From an uncultured Bacilli bacterium (GTDB lineage: Bacteria; Bacillota_I; Bacilli_A; RF39; UBA660): a DNA stretch of 64,000 bases. The stretch spans positions 1-64,000 of the forward strand of contig CAJTXY010000003.1 of assembly GCA_910583685.1 (NCBI GenBank), in the 5' to 3' direction. How positions within the stretch are numbered: position 1 is the first letter of the stretch; every line of letters starts with the position of its first letter. The notes under the pieces were generated by a model. The model was given only the letters and a program-made list of their open reading frames with translations, made no database searches and was not told the origin of the DNA. Made by a program: the position numbers and the translations under genes. Of the stretch, positions 57,228-64,000 are shown piece by piece.

Positions 57228-57758
57228 ATGGCAAAAAATAAACAAAAAGTGAATAAAAAGAATGATTCTGTATATAATAAGAAAGGAAAGGTACAGGAGA
57301 CGCCAATTGGTGTTTCAAAGGTTATAAAGTGTGTTATTGCTGTATTTATAGTTTTTGGTCTTTTTTATCTTTTAACTCTCTACCTTACTGATAGAAATTT
57401 GAGGAGTTCTGTTAAGGTATCAGAGGCTAGAATTCAATATGAGATTATTCTAGCAGGAGAGAGCTTTCAGCAAAATGGTAATGATTATATGATTCTTTAT
57501 TTTGATGAGGAGAATATTGGAGATTATAGTACAGCTTTAAGTGAGTATAATGATAAAAAGAGCAAAACTTCTCTTTATAAGTGTTATACTAATGAAGCAT
57601 TAAACAAAAAGTTTGTTTCCAAGGATGTTAATAAAAATCCAGAAAAAGCAGAAGACTTAAGAGTGGAAGAGAATACATTAATCCGTTTTAAAGACCATAA
57701 AGTAGTAGAATATATTACGGGTAAGGATGCTATTATTTCTTATTTAAAAAGTCTTTAA
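57228..57758 (+). CDS. Membrane-anchored hypothetical protein
   Basis: 176 residues from the ATG after GGTGATTGAAA. A Lys-rich cytoplasmic start, one membrane helix (about 32-52, VIKCVIAVFIVFGLFYLLTLYL) and an outside domain of about 120 residues with FQQNGNDYMILYFDEEN...YKCYTNEALNKKF and a final VEENTLIRFKDHKVVEYITGKDAIISYL. The strand-helix pattern recalls a thioredoxin fold but there is no CxxC. Not recognised further. A terminator and tRNA-Asn follow. Confidence 0.8.
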   Translation: MAKNKQKVNKKNDSVYNKKGKVQETPIGVSKVIKCVIAVFIVFGLFYLLTLYLTDRNLRSSVKVSEARIQYEIILAGESFQQNGNDYMILYFDEENIGDYSTALSEYNDKKSKTSLYKCYTNEALNKKFVSKDVNKNPEKAEDLRVEENTLIRFKDHKVVEYITGKDAIISYLKSL

Positions 57759-57759
57759 T

Positions 57760-57784
57760 CATCTTATATTAAGATGTTTTTCTT
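57760..57784 (+). terminator. Terminator before tRNA-Asn
   Basis: CATCTTA-TAT-TAAGATG with TTTTTCTT directly abutting the tRNA 5' end. Confidence 0.8.
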
Positions 57785-57861
57785 GCCTCAATAGCTCAGT
57801 TGGTTAGAGCACTTGACTGTTAATCAAGGGGTCCTAGGTTCAAGTCCTAGTTGAGGCGCCA
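57785..57861 (+). tRNA. tRNA-Asn (anticodon GUU)
   Basis: 77 nt including encoded CCA. Acceptor GCCTCAA/TTGAGGC, discriminator G, D-arm GCTC...GAGC, anticodon stem CTTGA/TCAAG with loop CTGTTAA, T-arm CTAGG/CCTAG with TTCAAGT loop. All stems are fully paired. Its transcript may come from read-through, because a terminator lies directly upstream and no clear promoter is seen. Confidence 0.95.
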
Positions 57862-57873
57862 TTTATGAGATTT

Positions 57874-57896
57874 CGCAACATTGGTTGCGTTTTATT
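57874..57896 (+). terminator. Terminator after tRNA-Asn
   Basis: CGCAAC-ATTG-GTTGCG followed by TTTTATTTT. Confidence 0.88.
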
Positions 57897-57961
57897 TTGC
57901 TTTTCATTCTATTTTTATGACTTTTGTGATATGATAGTAATGAATGTAAAGAGGTGATGAT

Positions 57962-59221
57962 ATGGCTCGTCGTCGAAGGGAAGAAATAGAAAATACAGTT
58001 TATAATGACAATGATGATACGATTCGTGAAATTATTGTTGAGAAAAAAAGTGGGTTTAATACCATTGAAGTTGTTATCATTATGATTATTGCTATTTTGT
58101 TTGGAGGACTTTTGGGGAGTGTTCTTACTTATACAAAGGGTTTTATTTCTCCGAATCGTGTTCCTAGTGATTTGGAAGAGTTGGTATCTACTTACAATAC
58201 AATTGTTGATACTTATTATAGTAAGCTTAATAAAGAGGAACTCTTAGATTCTGCAATCAAAGGGATGGTTGATTATTTAGATGATCCTTATTCTGTTTAT
58301 ATGGATGAAGATGCTTCAGAGTCTTTTAATGAGACTGTTAATGGTGAATATACTGGTATTGGTGCTCAGGTGATGCAAAGGGATGGTAAAGTGATTGTCT
58401 ATAGTGTATTTAGTGGTTCACCAGCTGCTAAGGCAGGATTAAAAAAGGATGATGTTATTCTTCAGGTTGCTGGTAAAAGTGTAGATGGTAAAAGTTTATC
58501 TGAGATTACAGCAGTTTTAAAAGGAGAAAAGGCTGGGGAAAAGGTTAAGGTGCAAATTGCACGGGGAGAAGACGTTAAGGAAGTAGTCTTATCTAGAGGT
58601 AAGGTAGAGCTGCCTTCTGTTACTGGAAAAGTTATTGAAAAGAATCATCAGATGGTTGGTGTTATTGTTGTTGATGTATTTGCAGCTAATACCTATAAGC
58701 AATTTAAAAATGAGCTTCTTGATTTAGAAAATAAGAAAATTGATTCTTTAATTATTGATGTTCGTGGTAATCCTGGTGGTCATTTGAATCAGGTAACTAA
58801 GATTTTGTCTTTATTTTTAAATAAGAAACAGGTTCTTTATCAGATTAAAAATAAGGGTAAAAAAGAAAAGGTTTATGCTGAGTCTAAAGAAAGCCGCAAA
58901 TATGATATTATAGTACTTACTAATAAAAGTAGTGCTTCCGCTTCTGAAATTCTATCTGCGGCAATAAAAGAATCTTATGGCGGTAAAACAGTAGGTGTTG
59001 CTACTTATGGAAAAGGAACAGTACAAAAAGCATTTTCTTTAGAAAGTGGTGCTAGTATTAAATATACAACAGAAGAGTGGTTAACACCGAAGGGAAACTC
59101 TATAGATAAGAAGGGTGTTATTCCTGATTTTGAAGTGGAACTTTCTGAGGAGTATATGAGTAATCCTAGTGATGAGACAGATAATCAGTTGCAGACAGCA
59201 CTTGATATTATAACAAAATAG
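57962..59221 (+). CDS. S41-family C-terminal processing peptidase (CtpA/CtpB-like)
   Basis: 419 residues: N-terminal membrane helix (about 36-58), a Ctp leader domain, a PDZ domain (about 120-200; VFSGSPAAKAGLKKDDVILQVAGKSVDG) and the S41 core with the catalytic Ser in NKSSASASEIL and Lys in YGKGTVQ, plus VRGNPGGHL. The protease faces the extracytoplasmic side and trims proteins from their C-terminus. GAGGTGATGAT precedes the ATG and an extended TGA-TATGAT -10 (57927-57935) lies upstream. No PG_binding domain is present at the C-terminus, unlike many Firmicute CtpB. Confidence 0.93.
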   Translation: MARRRREEIENTVYNDNDDTIREIIVEKKSGFNTIEVVIIMIIAILFGGLLGSVLTYTKGFISPNRVPSDLEELVSTYNTIVDTYYSKLNKEELLDSAIKGMVDYLDDPYSVYMDEDASESFNETVNGEYTGIGAQVMQRDGKVIVYSVFSGSPAAKAGLKKDDVILQVAGKSVDGKSLSEITAVLKGEKAGEKVKVQIARGEDVKEVVLSRGKVELPSVTGKVIEKNHQMVGVIVVDVFAANTYKQFKNELLDLENKKIDSLIIDVRGNPGGHLNQVTKILSLFLNKKQVLYQIKNKGKKEKVYAESKESRKYDIIVLTNKSSASASEILSAAIKESYGGKTVGVATYGKGTVQKAFSLESGASIKYTTEEWLTPKGNSIDKKGVIPDFEVELSEEYMSNPSDETDNQLQTALDIITK

Positions 59222-59237
59222 GAGCCCTTTTGGGTTC

Positions 59238-59765
59238 CTATATTAGTTTGCTACTAATAATTAGTTGCTTATCTTTATGAGTAGGGCTGCATGTAGTTAA
59301 TATCAATTGTTTTTCATATTGCTTATTAATATGAATATGACCACTTTTATTTTCTTCCCAGATAGATGCTACTTGATAGAAATACTCTTTATTTAAAAAC
59401 TTGATTTTTATGATATCATTTTTTTCTAATTTATTTAAGTGTTCAAAATAAGAAATATTACTACTTCCTGAATGAGCTGCTATAAATAAAATACTTTCTT
59501 TTTTATTTGGAAATGTTGATTCTTTTAAAATTGTTACATTTTCTTCTACATTATTTTTTTTGCTTTCTATTTTGTATAGTGGTTTTTGTAGATGAATTTT
59601 ATCAATTGTAATTTTTCCAATGATATCATTTTCTATTGGTATTGTCCTTTTTTCATTTAGTTTAGTATTAATGGATTCTGTTTTTGTACTATTGAATATT
59701 GTGAAACAGGCTGCCAGATACAGCGTTAGAATAACAAGACTATAACACTTTTCTTTTGTAACCAT
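59238..59765 (-). CDS. Sortase, class D-like, with altered active-site arginine
   Basis: 175 residues from the ATG at 59765, which overlaps the end of the adhesin gene by 26 bp. One membrane helix (about 8-25) and a sortase barrel with the catalytic His in AAHSGSS (H98) and Cys in LTTCSP (C159). The Arg expected seven to nine residues after Cys is replaced by Lys-Gln (DKQLIISSKL, Q167). Sortases join surface proteins to the wall; the gene's only partner here is the thioester adhesin directly upstream with its VPNTS motif. Small class D-type size. Confidence 0.85.
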   Translation of the reverse strand: MVTKEKCYSLVILTLYLAACFTIFNSTKTESINTKLNEKRTIPIENDIIGKITIDKIHLQKPLYKIESKKNNVEENVTILKESTFPNKKESILFIAAHSGSSNISYFEHLNKLEKNDIIKIKFLNKEYFYQVASIWEENKSGHIHINKQYEKQLILTTCSPTHKDKQLIISSKLI

Positions 59766-61179
59766 AAAGACCTGCTGGTATAAGGAATAGTCCAATTAGG
59801 TAATCGCTATTTTTACTAGTATTAGGCACTTCTATTTCGTAATCATATAGATTCTTTTTTATAATGTCTCCTGCATCTTTTATTTCTATTTTAAAATCTT
59901 CTACTAACTTATAATTTTCTTTTGAATTTTTTTGTTTTACTATATAATCTCCGTATGGTAGTTCTATTTCGGCGAAGCCATTTTCGTTTGTTGTAATACT
60001 AGTGATATATTCATTTTTACTATTATATATATCAAAGGTGACATTTGCCTCTTTACTTGTATTTCCTATCGTACCAAACTCTTTATTGATTTGGAGTTTT
60101 CCCTTCATTATTTCATTGCTAAGTTCTAATTTAACAATCGCTTTCTCATTTGTGATTTCTACTTTATATATGTTCTTATCTAGTTGGTAACCTATACCTG
60201 CTGATAGTTCTTTTAGAGTGTAGGAACCAAATGCTAAGTTTTTAACAGATGCTTTACTATCTTTTCCTATTATTAATTCTTTTACTAAGTTATTATTTTT
60301 ATCATATAATCCATATTTTGCTCCTATTAATTTTCCATCTCCACTTGGTATGGTAGAATTGGTATCTTTATCTATCTTAGTAATTTCTAGGCCTGTTCTT
60401 TTTACTTTTACTGTTAAACTTATATGTATATCTTCGGCATTTCCTAAAGTCATTATTTTTTGTTCACCGTCCTTGTGATAAAATAGGGCGGGATTTGGAT
60501 GAATTTGTGATTTTCTTGTTAGTCTAAAAGTATATATTCCTTCTTTTAATCCTTTTATTTTCAAAGTATTATTGATAATTTCAATATTTTTGTTTGTACT
60601 TTGGTAATTGTTTAATACTTGATTGTTATCTGTTAAAACTAGTTCACTATCTTCCATAGTAGTGAACATCTTTCCTCCTAGGTTTGGTGTCTTTAGATGA
60701 TTTTCAACTAGTGATAATAGTTCTGCCATTTCCTTTTCATAAGGGTAAATTGCAGGACCATTTAGTCCATCTGTGAATTCATAAATTCCATTTGGTTCTG
60801 CAAACTTCCAAATTAATTGTTGGGTAATAGCATACCATTTGATATCTTCGTGTCCGGGGTACAAATATCCGTAGTTTGCTAGTAGTCTTAACTTTTGTTG
60901 TGTTCTTTCATCTAGTTCATTTATATAGTCTATTTGATTGTAATCTGTACCATTTTCAAAGTTTATAAATGGTTCGATACAATAAGCAATGTTTCCCGTA
61001 AATTCATCCTTAAATAGCCTTGCCCGTTGAAAGTTTGTTTTTCCATCTATACTTCTTCTCATATAAATGTCTCCAGCGTATTCCGCCTCATAGAACCCAG
61101 TATTACTGGCTTTTACTTCTGGTATATTTAGTGTAGTTACCATAATTGCTGCTATTATTAACAAAACAAATTTTTTCAT
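59740..61179 (-). CDS. Thioester-domain surface adhesin with SpaA-like repeats and VPNTS sorting signal
   Basis: 479 residues. Signal peptide (1-24, cleavage near VKA-SN), then a thioester domain with Cys in AYCIEPF (C67) and Gln in ITQQLIW (Q120), the pair that forms an internal thioester able to bind host surfaces covalently. Two SpaA/Cna-B-like domains follow (about 270-350 and 355-440; TGLEITKIDKD and KGKLQINKEFG, each ending YTLKEL/YIVKQK). The C-terminus has VPNTS (451-455), a hydrophobic helix and GYKRKVL. Promoter with TTGTAA-17-TAAAGT; GGAGGG before the ATG. Translationally coupled to the sortase gene. Confidence 0.92.
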   Translation of the reverse strand: MKKFVLLIIAAIMVTTLNIPEVKASNTGFYEAEYAGDIYMRRSIDGKTNFQRARLFKDEFTGNIAYCIEPFINFENGTDYNQIDYINELDERTQQKLRLLANYGYLYPGHEDIKWYAITQQLIWKFAEPNGIYEFTDGLNGPAIYPYEKEMAELLSLVENHLKTPNLGGKMFTTMEDSELVLTDNNQVLNNYQSTNKNIEIINNTLKIKGLKEGIYTFRLTRKSQIHPNPALFYHKDGEQKIMTLGNAEDIHISLTVKVKRTGLEITKIDKDTNSTIPSGDGKLIGAKYGLYDKNNNLVKELIIGKDSKASVKNLAFGSYTLKELSAGIGYQLDKNIYKVEITNEKAIVKLELSNEIMKGKLQINKEFGTIGNTSKEANVTFDIYNSKNEYITSITTNENGFAEIELPYGDYIVKQKNSKENYKLVEDFKIEIKDAGDIIKKNLYDYEIEVPNTSKNSDYLIGLFLIPAGLYGYKRKVL

Positions 61180-61209
61180 ATTTATTCCCTCCTTCGTTTT
61201 GTGATTTGA

Positions 61210-61238
61210 ACTTTATCACTTTTTTTTCTTGTTTACAA
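61210..61238 (-). promoter_or_regulatory. Promoter of the adhesin-sortase operon
   Basis: Minus strand TTGTAA (61233-61238), 17 bp, extended TGA-TAAAGT (61210-61215). Confidence 0.72.
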
Positions 61239-61349
61239 ATGGCAGTTTTCACATTTTTTGTGGAAATTTATTCTGAAATAGTAAAATTTCTTAGGGAAAA
61301 TGATTTTTTTCACAGATACTTTTGGATTAAAAAACAAGTTTCGTAATAT

Positions 61350-61378
61350 TTGACAAAAAAAATAGTACTCTTTATAAT
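61350..61378 (+). promoter_or_regulatory. Consensus promoter of fhs
   Basis: TTGACA (61350-61355), 17 bp, TATAAT (61373-61378), leaving a leader of only about 16 nt, so no riboswitch fits. Confidence 0.88.
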
Positions 61379-61400
61379 GAAGAGTAATTGAGGTGATAAT

Positions 61401-62981
61401 ATGACGGATTTAGAAATCGCAAGAGGTGCTTCTAAACTTGATATTAAGGCTGTTGCTGAAAAGCTGGGGATTCCTTCTGAAAATTTGCTTTGTTATGGAA
61501 ATGATAAGGCAAAAATTAACAATTTTTGTGGAAAAAAGGAAGGAAAACTTGTTTTGGTAACTGCTACTTCTCCGACTCCTGCCGGGGAGGGAAAGACAAC
61601 TGTTAGCATTGGACTTAGTGATGCTTTAGCAAAGATTGGGAAGCAGGTGGTAGCAGTTTTAAGACAACCATCAATGGGGCCTGTTTTTGGGATGAAAGGC
61701 GGTGCAACGGGAGGAGGCTATTCTCAAGTAGTACCAATGGATGAGATTAATCTTCATTTTACAGGAGATTTTCATGCAATCACTGCTGTCAATAATTTGT
61801 TATGTGCGGCGATTGATAACCATATTGAAAAGGGAAATCAACTTGGTATTGATAAGGTTACATTTAAGAGATGCTTGGATGTAAATGATCGATCACTAAG
61901 ACATCTTTCTTTAAAAACTAGGGAAGAGGAGTTTACAATCACTGCAGCAAGTGAGATTATGACTCTTTTCTGTTTAGCAACTTCTCTTGATGATTTAAGA
62001 GAAAAACTTGGTAATATTGTTGTTGGTTATAATAAAGATGGAAACTTTATTTATGCAAGGGATTTAAACATTGTTGGTTCATTAATGGTTTTATTAAAGG
62101 ATGCTTTCCTTCCTAATTTGGTTCAAACACTGGAAAATACTCCTGTGCTAATTCATGGTGGTCCTTTCGCTAATATTGCTCATGGCTGTAATAGTGTTGT
62201 TGCTACAAAGCTTGGGCTTAGTGTGTCTGATTATGTTGTTACAGAGGCGGGGTTTGGTGCAGACCTTGGTGCTGAGAAGTTTTTTGATATCAAATGTCGT
62301 AAGGCTAATATAAAACCAGATTGTGTTGTTTTGGTTACTACATTGAATTCTCTTTACTATAATGGTGAAGGAAGTTTATCATTTGATAATTTGCAAGCTC
62401 ATATTGATAATTTGCTTTTATATACAAATCATTTGGTAGTTTGTATTAACCAGTTTGATGGTGATCGGCAAGAAGATATTTTGAAGGTAGAGGAATATTG
62501 TTCTAAGCAAAATATTCCGTGTGCCTTATCTAGTGCTTATCGTGATGGTGGGGCTGGTGCGATTTCCCTTGCTGAAGAGGTAATTAAAATTACTGATGAA
62601 GAGAGTCAATTTCATTTACTTTATGATGAGTCATTATCGATTATGGAAAAGGTTGATCAAGTAGCAAAGAAGATTTATCACGCGAAGGAAGTTGTTTATA
62701 GTGAAAAAGCACAAGAGACTTTGCAGTTATTGATGAGACAGGATGTATCGAATCTTCCTATTTGTGTTGCGAAGACACAGTATTCTTTATCAGATGATGC
62801 TAAAAAGTTAGGTGCTCCTACTGATTTTACTGTGACAGTTCGTGATTTGATTCTATATAATGGTGCTGGCTTTATTACTGTTTTATTAGGTAATATTATG
62901 ACGATGCCGGGGCTTCCTAGCAGACCTAATTATGAAAAGATTGATTTAGATAGGGATGGAAATATTGTTGGTTTATTTTAG
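61401..62981 (+). CDS. fhs: Formate--tetrahydrofolate ligase
   Basis: 526 residues, about 30 shorter than usual. The ATP-binding loop is TATSPTPAGEGKTTVSIGL (about 54-72), followed by RQPSMGPVFGMKGGATGGGYSQVVPMDEINLHFTGD and the C-terminal LILYNGAGFITVLLGNIMTMPGLP. It makes 10-formyl-THF from formate, THF and ATP for purine and one-carbon metabolism. Monocistronic with its own strong promoter and a terminator shared with the convergent gene. Confidence 0.95.
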   Translation: MTDLEIARGASKLDIKAVAEKLGIPSENLLCYGNDKAKINNFCGKKEGKLVLVTATSPTPAGEGKTTVSIGLSDALAKIGKQVVAVLRQPSMGPVFGMKGGATGGGYSQVVPMDEINLHFTGDFHAITAVNNLLCAAIDNHIEKGNQLGIDKVTFKRCLDVNDRSLRHLSLKTREEEFTITAASEIMTLFCLATSLDDLREKLGNIVVGYNKDGNFIYARDLNIVGSLMVLLKDAFLPNLVQTLENTPVLIHGGPFANIAHGCNSVVATKLGLSVSDYVVTEAGFGADLGAEKFFDIKCRKANIKPDCVVLVTTLNSLYYNGEGSLSFDNLQAHIDNLLLYTNHLVVCINQFDGDRQEDILKVEEYCSKQNIPCALSSAYRDGGAGAISLAEEVIKITDEESQFHLLYDESLSIMEKVDQVAKKIYHAKEVVYSEKAQETLQLLMRQDVSNLPICVAKTQYSLSDDAKKLGAPTDFTVTVRDLILYNGAGFITVLLGNIMTMPGLPSRPNYEKIDLDRDGNIVGLF

Positions 62982-62987
62982 ATAACA

Positions 62988-63016
62988 GAAAAACTCGATT
63001 GATTTCGAGTTTTCTT
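62988..63016. terminator. Bidirectional terminator after fhs
   Basis: AAACTCGA (62991-62998) / TCGAGTTT (63005-63012) with A and T tracts; the same core recurs at 46211-46249. Confidence 0.85.
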
Positions 63017-64000
63017 ATTTTATATATTCGTTTAGGTTTTTAATTTTATGCGTTAGTTCAGGCATATTGCAAGTTGGAATAAATCCGCTTTCTGAATTAA
63101 TAACATCTGGAATTCGATTTACAATTGTTGCACAAGTTAGTTCCACTGTTTGTGGTTTATTAATCACTAATGTAGTTTCTGGTTCTCCAATGATAGACCA
63201 TTCGTTTTTATCAAATTCGTCAGGTCCATATACTTTTCCAATGCATTCTGTTTCTACTATAATTCCTTCTTCTGTTTCACTTGTAACTAGAGCACTCATT
63301 CCAGTAGCATCTCCAGCTTTTACGGTCATATTTAATGTAGAGGAATCAATATCTTCTTTATACGTTTGTGGAATACACTTTTGGGTTTGCTTCGTAATAT
63401 GTAAGTTAAGTTTTTCTGCTAGCCACCCATTTACGTTCCACATATAAGAAGGAGAATAGGTACCATTGTCTATTCGTTCTTTTCTTTCTTCTTCACTTAT
63501 TCTGTCTACGCTTGCAATTTTTTTATCAAATTCATCTAAGGAAAGTCCAGCTCCATGCGCTTCTGCTAGAGCAATTCCATAGTCTTCTACATTATAAGAA
63601 GAGCTTCCTTTAATTTTTATAATTTTATGAGTTGATGCTGCCATTGCGGAAATAAGCCCACCCCAATAGATGTCTTGATAGCCGCTTCCTGTAATTGTAC
63701 AGTTGTTTTCTTTTGCTAATTTATCAATTTCTTTTGATAGGTTAGGGTTAGAGTTAAATGAATAGAATGCTTCTTCACAGGTTGTAATTGCATTAATTCC
63801 AAGTTTGGCACATAGCAATAAAGCATCTTTTACGTCTTCTAGTAAGCTCATTGTTTCAATAATACAAATATCTGGTTTTACTTCCTTTAGCATCTCTTCT
63901 GCATCTTTTATATCAGTTATTTTTATACCTAAGTCTTCTTTGTTCATAATTACTCCGATATCTTTTCCCACTATATTTGGATTGATATCAACTGCACCAA
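63015..64000 (-). CDS. 2,4-diaminopentanoate dehydrogenase (5' end outside window)
   Basis: About 327 residues are visible; the frame is open to the right edge, and the GTG at 63971 is an internal Val (INPNIVGKDIGVIM). The dihydrodipicolinate-reductase-like fold shows CIIETMSLLEDVKDALLLCAKLGINAITTCEEAFY, GSGYQDIYWGGLISAMAAS and a C-terminal EPETTLVINKPQTVELTCATIVNRIPDVI. This matches 2,4-diaminopentanoate dehydrogenase, which acts in the oxidative branch of anaerobic ornithine fermentation, forming 2-amino-4-oxopentanoate. The companion ort genes would lie outside the window. Confidence 0.85.
   Translation of the reverse strand, partial: GAVDINPNIVGKDIGVIMNKEDLGIKITDIKDAEEMLKEVKPDICIIETMSLLEDVKDALLLCAKLGINAITTCEEAFYSFNSNPNLSKEIDKLAKENNCTITGSGYQDIYWGGLISAMAASTHKIIKIKGSSSYNVEDYGIALAEAHGAGLSLDEFDKKIASVDRISEEERKERIDNGTYSPSYMWNVNGWLAEKLNLHITKQTQKCIPQTYKEDIDSSTLNMTVKAGDATGMSALVTSETEEGIIVETECIGKVYGPDEFDKNEWSIIGEPETTLVINKPQTVELTCATIVNRIPDVINSESGFIPTCNMPELTHKIKNLNEYIK

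Overview
The window is a low-GC chromosomal segment from a Gram-positive-type bacterium of the Firmicutes/Bacilli-Tenericutes lineage. The gene order of the rRNA-processing, rpl/rpo and str clusters is Firmicute-like. There are lipobox and sortase-type surface proteins and FemABX, CdaA/CdaR and MrnC homologues. The tmRNA-encoded tag ends in LAFA, similar to mollicute tags. TGA is used as a stop (for example the rpoB and capA ends), so the code is the standard bacterial one and not the Mycoplasma code. A 2,4-diaminopentanoate dehydrogenase, a superoxide reductase and 2-hydroxyacyl-CoA dehydratase/activase genes suggest an anaerobic, amino-acid-fermenting, probably gut-type organism (inference).

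Layout. (1) 1-5.3 kb: 3' part of a giant surface protein with two F5/8C (discoidin) domains and 13 Ig-like repeats. (2) 5.5-19.5 kb: mrnC-rlmB-sigH-like-hypothetical-secE-nusG-rplK-rplA-[L10 leader]-rplJ-rplL-[promoter plus attenuator-like hairpin]-rsmC-rpoB-rpoC. (3) 19.5-23.6 kb: a protein-kinase-like gene, an ABC/FtsX exporter and two small unknown genes inserted between rpoC and the str operon. (4) 23.7-28.1 kb: rpsL-rpsG-fusA and tuf. (5) 28.1-33.1 kb: femX-like (minus), murD, a hypothetical gene, eno and a YbaK/ProX-like deacylase. (6) 33.1-35.5 kb: a lipoprotein with an HELNH zinc-protease motif, followed by a second kinase-like protein. (7) 35.5-40 kb: secG-rnr-capA-smpB-ssrA, a recognisable Firmicute neighbourhood (with eno) into which extra genes have been inserted. 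(8) 40-46.5 kb: an accessory, partly decaying region downstream of ssrA. It holds a frameshifted UbiB/ABC1 kinase, an Xre regulator, a frameshifted two-TM protein, an isolated tRNA-Thr(CGU), a candidate type I toxin-antitoxin locus too small for ordinary gene calling, an MBL-fold enzyme, unknown genes and repeated intergenic modules. (9) 46.5-53 kb: helical protein, superoxide reductase, a SpoIID-like/peptidoglycan-binding pair and a three-gene acyl-CoA dehydratase/activase operon on the minus strand. (10) 53-61.2 kb: cdaA-cdaR, DUF378, LolA-like lipoprotein, tRNA-Asn, S41 protease, and a sortase with a thioester adhesin. (11) 61.4-64 kb: fhs and the 3' part of a 2,4-diaminopentanoate dehydrogenase gene.

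Promoters are unusually easy to read: TTGaca-17-TATAAT, often with an extended TGn, stands before most transcription units, and U-tailed hairpins end them. The ribosomal genes carry an L10 leader and an L1-site-like hairpin. The parts most worth a second look are the candidate type I toxin locus at 42.9-43.25 kb, the repeated inverted-repeat leaders at 44.1-45.5 kb, the promoter-hairpin between rplL and rsmC, the kinase-like and metalloprotease lipoprotein genes, and the sortase that lacks the usual catalytic arginine.
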